DNA of 64,000 nt from Flavobacterium sp. Root186 (GTDB lineage: Bacteria > Bacteroidota > Bacteroidia > Flavobacteriales > Flavobacteriaceae): assembly GCF_001428525.1 (NCBI RefSeq), contig NZ_LMHW01000016.1:248001-312000 (forward strand), written 5' to 3'. The notes beneath the pieces were generated by a model that was not told the origin of the DNA, made no database searches, and saw only the letters and a program-made list of their open reading frames with translations. The position numbers and the translations under genes are program-made. Each line of letters opens with the position of its first letter. Position 1 is the first letter of the stretch. This document shows, piece by piece, positions 8,123-14,942 of this stretch.

Positions 8123-9343
8123 TTGAAAAAAGCATTCGTAATTATAATAGTATTATTTTCAATATTTTCATGTAATAAAACAGAGGAAAAAGTTGAAATT
8201 AAAATTACAAAACCAAAAACCAAAAAGGTTGAGTTTGGTTTTAATTACGCTGATTTTAATGTTGTTAATGATACAATTTCCAAAGGAGATTCTTTTGGAT
8301 CTATTTTACAGAGTCAAAATATCGGTGACAAAAAAGTGTTTGATATAGTAGCTCAGGTCAAAGATACTTTTGACGTAAGAACTATTCGTTACAACAAACC
8401 TTTTATATTGCTTCGTTCAAAAAATAAAACAAATAATCTTCAGGTTTTTATTTATCAGCCAGACGCTTTAACTTATTATGTAATCGACATAAGAGACAGT
8501 ATTGCAAAAGCGTATAAAAAAATAAAACCGGTTACTTTAAAAAGAAAAATCATTGGCGGCGTTTTAAAAACATCATTATCTGAAACTTTAGGAGATGAAG
8601 ATGTAGAAACTGCACTTGCCAGCAGAATTACAAAAGTATTCTCTTGGTCTATTGACTTCTTCAAACTTAAAAAAGGTGATCGTTACGGTTTAATTTTCAC
8701 AGAACGCTTTATAAACGGAAAAACATACGACGGTGTTGAAGATCTTGAAGCAGCCTTCTTTGAATATAAAGGAAAAATCGTTTATGCATTTCCTTTCGAA
8801 AAAGACACGCTTTCGGGAAAAATAGAATATTATGATGATGAAGGAAAAACACTGAAAAACTTCTTCTTAAAAACTCCAATCAAATTCAGCCGAATCACTT
8901 CTAGATTTACTATGAATAGATTTCATCCTGTGCAGCATACCTGGAAAGCGCACAAAGGAACTGATTATGCGGCTCCAACCGGAACTCCAATTTCAACAAC
9001 TGCATCTGGAGTTGTAGAAGCAACCGGATATACAGCAGGAAATGGAAATTTTGTTAAAGTAAAACACAACGGAACTTATTCTACCCAATATTTACACATG
9101 TCCAGAATTTTAGTACGCCGCGGACAGCGCGTTACACAAGGACAAACCATTGGTTTAGTTGGAAGTACAGGTTTAGCTTCCGGCCCTCACGTTTGTTACC
9201 GTTTCTGGAAAAATGGCGTTCAGGTAGATGCTCTTCGATTAAATTTACCAACCGGAGAATCTTTAACCGGAAATGATAAAACCCGTTTCTTTAAACAAAT
9301 CGAACCTTTGAAAAGAGAGTTGGATAGTATTGGAAATTTGTAA
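8123..9343 (+). CDS. M23/LytM-type peptidase lipoprotein with altered zinc motif
   Basis: The 406-residue lipoprotein (lipobox S-I-F-S-C, residue 17) has a long N-terminal region with OapA/LysM-like character and a C-terminal M23 peptidase domain from about 260. The first zinc motif is intact: His277 and Asp281 in H-K-G-T-D-Y. The usual H-x-H motif reads H356-V-C358 in S-G-P-H-V-C-Y-R-F, so a Cys replaces the second His. It could still bind zinc or the protein could be a non-catalytic regulator of peptidoglycan hydrolases. The start is TTG at 8123, which gives the complete signal peptide; no ATG precedes it in frame. Confidence 0.88.
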   Translation: MKKAFVIIIVLFSIFSCNKTEEKVEIKITKPKTKKVEFGFNYADFNVVNDTISKGDSFGSILQSQNIGDKKVFDIVAQVKDTFDVRTIRYNKPFILLRSKNKTNNLQVFIYQPDALTYYVIDIRDSIAKAYKKIKPVTLKRKIIGGVLKTSLSETLGDEDVETALASRITKVFSWSIDFFKLKKGDRYGLIFTERFINGKTYDGVEDLEAAFFEYKGKIVYAFPFEKDTLSGKIEYYDDEGKTLKNFFLKTPIKFSRITSRFTMNRFHPVQHTWKAHKGTDYAAPTGTPISTTASGVVEATGYTAGNGNFVKVKHNGTYSTQYLHMSRILVRRGQRVTQGQTIGLVGSTGLASGPHVCYRFWKNGVQVDALRLNLPTGESLTGNDKTRFFKQIEPLKRELDSIGNL

Positions 9344-9364
9344 ATATCTGAAATCAAAAGTCGA

Positions 9365-9985
9365 ATGAAAAATTCCCGTCTTAAAGCAATTTACAATGAT
9401 ACTTTTTCAGGCTTAAAACTATATTACAGAGATACTGATCTACCTGATAATTTAATTTCAAATTACAAAATCGGGCAAATAATTCAGGAAAAAGGCTTTA
9501 CAGATATGACTTCTATTGGCGGCGGACTTTCTGGCAATTTCAGATATTTAATTGCTAGTGCTCATGCCAAAGATTTATCTAAATTCAATCCGGACTCAGC
9601 AAAAATTGGTCATTTTCTTTTAGATACGATTGCTTACTTTAAAGTATTAGATATTCAGAAAATTGATAACAAAACACAGGTTTTTCTTTTAAATATTCCA
9701 GACAATTCAATTTCGCTTTTAAAAAATTCATCATCAAATCTGGAAGATGAAATTATAGAAAAAGCAAGAAAAAAATTTGCTGCGAAAATCCATTTGGCTG
9801 TAGTTCCGGAATTACAAACGGAAAGCTGGAAAGAAAGAACAAAATCTCCTCTCGGAATGAATGATAAGGGAGAATTATTTTTTGACGATTCGAAAATTAA
9901 GGCTGAAGAGCCAAAAAGAATCGAAATCAACATCGAAAAGAAAACTATTGAAGTTAATAAAAAGCCTTGGTGGAAAATTTGGTAA
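9365..9985 (+). CDS. Conserved hypothetical protein
   Basis: The 206-residue protein has no signal peptide and no domain I recognise. The N-terminal half contains S-I-G-G-G-L-S-G-N-F-R-Y-L-I-A-S-A-H-A-K, and the C-terminal third is rich in Lys and Glu and ends in K-P-W-W-K-I-W. It follows the M23 lipoprotein by 21 bases and is probably co-transcribed with it. It looks cytoplasmic. Nothing in the sequence decides its function. Confidence 0.75.
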   Translation: MKNSRLKAIYNDTFSGLKLYYRDTDLPDNLISNYKIGQIIQEKGFTDMTSIGGGLSGNFRYLIASAHAKDLSKFNPDSAKIGHFLLDTIAYFKVLDIQKIDNKTQVFLLNIPDNSISLLKNSSSNLEDEIIEKARKKFAAKIHLAVVPELQTESWKERTKSPLGMNDKGELFFDDSKIKAEEPKRIEINIEKKTIEVNKKPWWKIW

Positions 9986-10002
9986 TCAAATTATCCTCAT
10001 TC

Positions 10003-10353
10003 TCAAACATTCTTCTCTCCCCATTCGTCCATCATAACTAGAATTCCCTTAAGAGACTGGCCCAATTCAGTTAACTCATATTCAACTTTTGGAGGAACTT
10101 GTTGATGAACGATTCGATTTATCAATTTATCACTTTCTAATTCTTTAAGCTTTGCAATAAGCATTCGCTCAGAAATCCCCACAAGTCTGGTTTTTAACTC
10201 ACTGTATCTAAGTTTCTGTTCATTCAAAAGAAACGACAGGACATTTATTTTCCATCTTCCGCCAATTACAGATAACGTAAAAGCTATTCCGCAGTTTTCT
10301 TTCCAATAAATCTCATTGATATTATTAGTTGAATTTTCTTTTCTGGTTTCCAT
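10003..10353 (-). CDS. HxlR-family transcriptional regulator
   Basis: A 116-residue winged-helix protein of the HxlR type (YodB/QorR relatives that often sense reactive electrophiles or redox stress). Family marks are C-G-I-A-F-T-L-S-V-I-G-G-R-W-K with a Cys at about residue 21, Y-S-E-L-K-T-R-L-V-G-I-S-E-R-M-L for the recognition helix, and V-E-Y-E-L-T-E-L-G for the wing. The frame stays open to a TTG at 10380, but the ATG at 10353 fits the family length and leaves the operator-like palindrome at 10370-10392 outside the gene. It is divergent from the DoxX-like gene, its likely target. Confidence 0.9.
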   Translation of the reverse strand: METRKENSTNNINEIYWKENCGIAFTLSVIGGRWKINVLSFLLNEQKLRYSELKTRLVGISERMLIAKLKELESDKLINRIVHQQVPPKVEYELTELGQSLKGILVMMDEWGEKNV

Positions 10354-10369
10354 ACTTACTATTTTGTGT

Positions 10370-10392
10370 GTACCATACAATTTTGTATGTAC
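10370..10392. promoter_or_regulatory. Near-palindromic operator candidate for the HxlR regulator
   Basis: In the divergent gap between the HxlR gene and the DoxX-like gene, GTACCATACAA faces TTGTATGTAC as a near-perfect inverted repeat (one extra C in the left arm). Position and symmetry fit an HxlR-family operator controlling both genes. No binding data are implied. Confidence 0.5.
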
Positions 10393-10443
10393 TTATATTC
10401 TTGCAAGTTAATAAATACATTTTTTAATAAAAAATCACATAAA

Positions 10444-10815
10444 ATGGAAACAATTAAAATCGCAGTTCATTGGTTAAGTTACGCTTATTATTTATACGTA
10501 TTTGGATACGCATCTCTATTCAAAGTTTTTCAAAAAGAATCTATGATGCAAAGCATGCAGTCTTTAGGATTTAATAAAACGTGGACAATTGCTATAGGAG
10601 TATTTGAATTATTTGGCGTTATACTAATCCTGATCGGAATTTTTCAGCCACAATATAAAAATGCCGGTATATTATTTTTATTCCCTTTTGCAGTAGGCGC
10701 TTTTACTACACATATGGCACATCAGGAATACAATCATTATTATAATTCTTTAACGGTGTGTATTTTGACAATTGTCTTATTGGTAACAGACAAAACCTTT
10801 AGAATAACATTGTAA
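10444..10815 (+). CDS. DoxX-like membrane protein
   Basis: A 123-residue integral membrane protein with four predicted hydrophobic segments (about 8-25, 43-66, 72-90 and 98-115). The pattern Y-A-S-L-F-K-V-F-Q followed by G-V-F-E-L-F-G-V-I-L-I-L-I-G matches the DoxX-like family. Such proteins are often linked to thiol or quinone stress, which fits the divergent HxlR regulator. The ATG at 10444 is chosen because the preceding in-frame codons reach into the operator region. Confidence 0.85.
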   Translation: METIKIAVHWLSYAYYLYVFGYASLFKVFQKESMMQSMQSLGFNKTWTIAIGVFELFGVILILIGIFQPQYKNAGILFLFPFAVGAFTTHMAHQEYNHYYNSLTVCILTIVLLVTDKTFRITL

Positions 10816-10855
10816 AAAAACAGCTTTGACCGAAGCTTGAAAATTTTAAAGATTA

Positions 10856-11701
10856 TTATTTACAAAACTTCTTTCTAAATTCCGACGGATTCATTCCTTT
10901 ATGTTTTCTGAAAACTTTATTTAAGTGACTTTCGTCGGAAAAATTTAATTCGTCTGCAATTTCATTAATACGCATATCGCTATTTAAAAGTCTGGCTTCA
11001 ATCAATCTCAATTTATAGCTTGCAATATATTCTTGCAGCGTTTCACCTGTTTGTTTCTTAAAATATTTCCCTAAATAATTAAGAGAAATATTAAAATGCT
11101 CGCTTACTTTTTCTCCTTTTAATTGTTTTGGATTATAGATATTTTCCTGAATATAATGCAGTATTTCCAAAACCATTTCTCCAGTTGTTTCTTTAATATT
11201 CTTCGGAAGTTTTAAAGCAATATTTCTCGCTACAATTGTAATTATGGCATTTACAATCTGCTCAATAATCTTTTGATGATAAATCTGTTGATTGTCCTGT
11301 TCCTGAATTATACTTTCTATCAGCGACGCAATTAAAGGTTTGTCAATTTTATTTTTTAGAATACATCCCGGGCGGTGGCTTGCATTTTGAAGAATATATT
11401 CCATTCGGAGAACAGTTTCCGATTGTCCGTTTTGAGAATTTGCTTTGATATAATATTCATTGAACCGAAGAAAAAAGAATTTTGTTGACGTTGTAATCTC
11501 AAACGAATGAACATCTTGAGGTGTTACAAGAAATAGGTTTCCTTTTCGATATTGAAACTTATTATCATTTATAACCTGAATTCCCGTTCCGTCAACCACA
11601 TAAATCAATTCAAAGAAATTGTTTTTCCGAATTGTTTTCGGAAACTGTTCCAGTTCTTTAAAATCAACTTCAAAAGGAAGATATAAATTCTTGTTTGTCA
11701 T
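10856..11701 (-). CDS. AraC-family transcriptional regulator
   Basis: A 281-residue protein with an N-terminal cupin-like sensor (Y-V-V-D-G-T-G-I-Q and the R-K-G-N-L-F-L-V-T-P-Q-D-V-H motif) and a C-terminal pair of helix-turn-helix motifs (F-N-I-S-L-N-Y-L-G-K-Y-F-K, then I-N-E-I-A-D-E-L-N-F-S-D-E-S-H-L-N-K-V-F-R-K). The end M-N-P-S-E-F-R-K-K-F is the AraC signature. An upstream in-frame start exists at 11737, but the ATG at 11701 begins M-T-N-K-N-L-Y and frees the intergenic repeats. It is divergent from the SDR gene, which it probably controls together with the lipocalin-like gene. Confidence 0.93.
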   Translation of the reverse strand: MTNKNLYLPFEVDFKELEQFPKTIRKNNFFELIYVVDGTGIQVINDNKFQYRKGNLFLVTPQDVHSFEITTSTKFFFLRFNEYYIKANSQNGQSETVLRMEYILQNASHRPGCILKNKIDKPLIASLIESIIQEQDNQQIYHQKIIEQIVNAIITIVARNIALKLPKNIKETTGEMVLEILHYIQENIYNPKQLKGEKVSEHFNISLNYLGKYFKKQTGETLQEYIASYKLRLIEARLLNSDMRINEIADELNFSDESHLNKVFRKHKGMNPSEFRKKFCK

Positions 11702-11711
11702 TAGGCTAAAA

Positions 11712-11741
11712 TACAATTTTAGTACCAATAAGTACAATTTT
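11712..11741. promoter_or_regulatory. Direct repeats TACAATTTT at 21-bp spacing (AraC site candidate)
   Basis: TACAATTTT occurs at 11712-11720 and 11733-11741. The 21-bp period equals two helical turns, as in paired half-sites of AraC-family activators. A -7 element TAATTTTG follows at 11760-11767 for the SDR gene with no good TTG at the -33 position, which fits an activator-dependent promoter. Confidence 0.5.
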
Positions 11742-11796
11742 CGGCGAAAGCTAACCTCTTAATTTTGTTTCAGATAACAAACTAAAATCTACAAAA

Positions 11797-12357
11797 ATGA
11801 GAATACTTTTAATTGGAGCAAACGGAACAATTGGTAAAATACTGAATCCGGCTCTGGCAAAAAATCATGAAATTATTTCGGCAGGAAGAAACAGCGGTGA
11901 TTTTAAAATCGATTTATCAGATTTAAATTCAATAGAAAAATTATTCAGCGAAGTCAAAAATATTGATTCCTGTATTTGTGTTGCGGGCGATTGTTATACG
12001 GGAGATTTGCATTCGCTTGACGAAGAAAAATTAAATATTGGTATTCAAAATAAATTATTAGGTCAGGTAAATCTGGTGCTAATTGGGCAAAAATATTTAA
12101 ACGAGCATGGATCATTCGTACTTACTTCAGGAAAAATGGCTGATAAACCAGTTAAAAATAATGTCAGTAAAGCAATTGTAAATGGCGGAATTAACAGTTT
12201 TGTTCTTTCAGCTTCATTGGAATTAGAAAGAGGAATTAGAATAAATGCAATAAGTCCTGCAAAGGTTTTAGACATTCCGGCTGAAGATTTAATAAAAGCT
12301 TATACAAAAAGTATTGAAGGAGCTATAAATGGAGAAATTATTAAAGTAAACTATTAA
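11797..12357 (+). CDS. Short-chain dehydrogenase/reductase of the Tyr-less subgroup
   Basis: A 186-residue Rossmann protein with the nucleotide-binding motif G-A-N-G-T-I-G near the start, an N-terminal cofactor loop (A-G-R-N-S-G-D) and I-R-I-N-A-I-S-P-A-K-V-L near the end. It is about 60 residues shorter than classical SDRs. The catalytic Y-x-x-x-K reads N-x-x-x-K (in N-N-V-S-K), so the Tyr is missing. The motif S-G-K-M-A-D-K-P followed by V-N-G-G-I-N-S-F resembles a known short subgroup that lacks the Tyr. Its substrate is unknown. It is followed by the lipocalin-like gene after 11 bases. Confidence 0.88.
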   Translation: MRILLIGANGTIGKILNPALAKNHEIISAGRNSGDFKIDLSDLNSIEKLFSEVKNIDSCICVAGDCYTGDLHSLDEEKLNIGIQNKLLGQVNLVLIGQKYLNEHGSFVLTSGKMADKPVKNNVSKAIVNGGINSFVLSASLELERGIRINAISPAKVLDIPAEDLIKAYTKSIEGAINGEIIKVNY

Positions 12358-12368
12358 AAATTTTAAAG

Positions 12369-12857
12369 ATGAAAAACACAACTTTCTTATTATTACTATT
12401 AGTCTTAAATTCGGCTATTGCACAAAAAACAAAATCTGATTTTTTAGGCTCGTGGACTTTGGTTTCGGTAGAAAACAAAAATTCTGACGGAACAAAAACC
12501 CTTCCTTATGATGTAAATCCAAAAGGCACTTTATTTTTTGATGAAAAAAGAAATTACGCCATTCAGATATATAAAAATGAAAGATCTAAAATAATTTCGG
12601 GTGATAAAAACAAATGTACACCCGAAGAAAATGCGGCAATTGTTCAAGGAAGTAATTCGCACTTTGGCGAATATGAAATTGATGAAGCAAATAAGATTAT
12701 TACTTTTAAAATAAAAACAGCTTCGTTTCCAAACTGGGAAGGAACCATTCAAAAGCGAACTTATATTTTGATGAATAATGAACTTAGATATGTTGTAACC
12801 AATACAACGCAGGGAGGAAAATCAGTTACTGCCGAAGTTGTCTGGAAAAAATTGTAA
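12369..12857 (+). CDS. Lipocalin-like domain protein, exported
   Basis: The 162-residue product has a signal peptide (cut near I-A-Q, residue 19) and one lipocalin-like domain: F-L-G-S-W-T-L-V-S-V-E at the first strand, G-T-L-F-F-D in the middle and R-T-Y-I-L-M-N-N-E-L-R-Y-V-V near the end. Proteins of this family sit next to oxidoreductases in many bacteria and may bind small hydrophobic molecules. It is 11 bases from the SDR gene and is likely in the same AraC-controlled transcript. Confidence 0.85.
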   Translation: MKNTTFLLLLLVLNSAIAQKTKSDFLGSWTLVSVENKNSDGTKTLPYDVNPKGTLFFDEKRNYAIQIYKNERSKIISGDKNKCTPEENAAIVQGSNSHFGEYEIDEANKIITFKIKTASFPNWEGTIQKRTYILMNNELRYVVTNTTQGGKSVTAEVVWKKL

Positions 12858-12977
12858 CGCAGATTCATAAAACGTTTTCGCAACTAATTGTTATATAATC
12901 ATGAAGCGTTACCCTTTTAAAAGTTATTTCAGTATTTTTGTGATTCTAAAAAAAACAATCTCAATAATAAAATAAAA

Positions 12978-14621
12978 ATGGCTTTAAACACAACAAACCC
13001 AACCGGGACTGAAGCGTGGAAAAATCTGCAAAACCACTATAACGCAATTCACGGAACTACAATACAGGAATTATTTCAGCAGGATAATGCTCGTGCTGAA
13101 AAATTCAACTTACAATGGAATGATTTTTTAGTTGATTATTCTAAAAATAATATTACGCCGGAAACACTTTCTCTTTTATTAGAATTAGCAAATTCAATTG
13201 GATTAAAAGATGCAATCTCTCAATATTTTGGAGGAGAATTAATCAATCAAACTGAAAATCGTGCTGTTCTTCATACGGCTTTGCGTGCTCCGGAATCGGC
13301 AATTATTAATGTTGATGGAGAAAACGTAATTCCAGAAGTTTATGAAGTAAAAAATAAAATCAAAAACTTTACAAACGAAGTTATTTCGGGAGAAAGAAAA
13401 GGTTTTACAGGAAAAGCTTTTACAGATATTGTAAATATTGGAATTGGAGGTTCTGACCTTGGTCCGGTTATGGCGGTTGAAGCTTTACAATTTTACAAAA
13501 ATCATTTGAACACGCATTTCGTTTCAAATGTTGATGGCGATCACGTAAACGAGATTATTAAAAAACTGAATCCTGAAACAACCTTGTTTTTAATTGTTTC
13601 TAAAACTTTTACAACTCAGGAAACTTTATCAAATTCTGAAACTATCAGAGAATGGTTTTTGAAATCAGCTTCTCAGGAAGATGTTGCAAAACACTTTGTG
13701 GCAGTTTCAACAAATATTCAAAAAGTAACTGAATTCGGAATTAATCCAGACAATGTTTTCCCAATGTGGGACTGGGTTGGCGGAAGATTTTCTCTATGGA
13801 GCGCTGTTGGTTTAAGCATTGCTTTGGCAATTGGTTTTGATAATTATAACCTATTATTAGTTGGAGCAAATGAAACAGACGAGCATTTTAAATCGGCAGA
13901 ATTTGACCAAAACATTCCGGTAATTTTAGCTTTATTAAGCGTTTGGTATAACAATTTCTTTGGTGCCGAAAGTGAAGCTTTGATTCCATATACACAATAT
14001 TTATCAAAATTAGCTCCGTATTTGCAGCAGGCAACTATGGAAAGTAATGGGAAAAGTGTTGGCCGTGACGGAAAACCGGTCAATTACCAAACCGGAACTA
14101 TTATCTGGGGAGAACCGGGAACAAATTCGCAGCATGCATTTTTCCAATTAATTCACCAGGGAACAAAATTGATTCCAACAGATTTTATCGGATTTGTAAA
14201 ACCGCTTTATGGAAACGAAGATCACCACGATAAATTAATGTCAAACTTTTTTGCTCAGACTGAAGCTTTATTGAATGGAAAAACTGAAGCTCAGGTTCAG
14301 GCTGAATTTGATAAACAAGGTTTATCTGCAGACAAAGCTTCTTACTTAAGACCATTTAAAGTTTTCACCGGAAATAAACCAACCAATACCATTTTAATTC
14401 AAAAATTAACACCTAAATCTTTAGGCTCATTAATTGCCTTATATGAACACAAGATTTTTGTTCAGGGTGTTATCTGGAACATTTTCAGTTTTGACCAATG
14501 GGGGGTTGAATTAGGAAAACAATTGGCAAATTCAATTTTAGATGAGATTAATTCTAAAACAGTAAAAAGTCACGATAGCTCAACTTCATTTTTGTTAAAC
14601 CACTTTTTGAAGAATAAATAA
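12978..14621 (+). CDS. pgi: Glucose-6-phosphate isomerase
   Basis: This glycolytic enzyme interconverts glucose 6-phosphate and fructose 6-phosphate. The full-length 547-residue protein shows N-I-G-I-G-G-S-D-L-G-P (about 153-163), V-S-K-T-F-T-T-Q-E-T (phosphate-binding loop), the signature F-P-M-W-D-W-V-G-G-R-F-S-L-W-S-A-V-G, and the catalytic region W-G-E-P-G-T-N-S-Q-H-A-F-F-Q. A terminator hairpin follows at 14654. It is a single-gene unit here. Confidence 0.97.
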   Translation: MALNTTNPTGTEAWKNLQNHYNAIHGTTIQELFQQDNARAEKFNLQWNDFLVDYSKNNITPETLSLLLELANSIGLKDAISQYFGGELINQTENRAVLHTALRAPESAIINVDGENVIPEVYEVKNKIKNFTNEVISGERKGFTGKAFTDIVNIGIGGSDLGPVMAVEALQFYKNHLNTHFVSNVDGDHVNEIIKKLNPETTLFLIVSKTFTTQETLSNSETIREWFLKSASQEDVAKHFVAVSTNIQKVTEFGINPDNVFPMWDWVGGRFSLWSAVGLSIALAIGFDNYNLLLVGANETDEHFKSAEFDQNIPVILALLSVWYNNFFGAESEALIPYTQYLSKLAPYLQQATMESNGKSVGRDGKPVNYQTGTIIWGEPGTNSQHAFFQLIHQGTKLIPTDFIGFVKPLYGNEDHHDKLMSNFFAQTEALLNGKTEAQVQAEFDKQGLSADKASYLRPFKVFTGNKPTNTILIQKLTPKSLGSLIALYEHKIFVQGVIWNIFSFDQWGVELGKQLANSILDEINSKTVKSHDSSTSFLLNHFLKNK

Positions 14622-14653
14622 GAATAATAAAGAACATTTTTCTTAACAATCTG

Positions 14654-14690
14654 AAACGCCTTGATTTATAAAAATTAAGGCGTTTTTTCG
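14654..14690 (+). terminator. Terminator of pgi
   Basis: AAACGCCTT (14654-14662) pairs with AAGGCGTTT (14677-14685) across an A/T-rich loop and runs into T residues 33 bases after the pgi stop. Confidence 0.8.
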
Positions 14691-14942
14691 TATAAATTAC
14701 CATCATTTACCCTATTCTTTGCGAATAATTGCAAGTATAGTGCTACAACACCAATTGAAAAATTATTATTTTAACAAAATACAAGTACTTAAATTCAACA
14801 AACCGTTGTTTTATTTAAAGAAAAAAGAAAAATTCATTTTAATGTGCAGCACAAACTGTAAAACTTATTTTTCTTAACATTTTGATAACATTATCTGATT
14901 TAATTGTTATAATTTTGCCAAAAACAATAAACTCAAGAACAA
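14691..14942 (+). promoter_or_regulatory. Gene-free leader of the TonB-dependent receptor
   Basis: This A/T-rich stretch holds no reading frame of note. A -7-type element TAATTTTG lies at 14910-14917, 26 bases before the receptor ATG, but no TTG is found at the usual 17-19 base distance. I see no palindrome suggesting an operator. The long leader suits a strongly regulated receptor gene. Confidence 0.35.
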
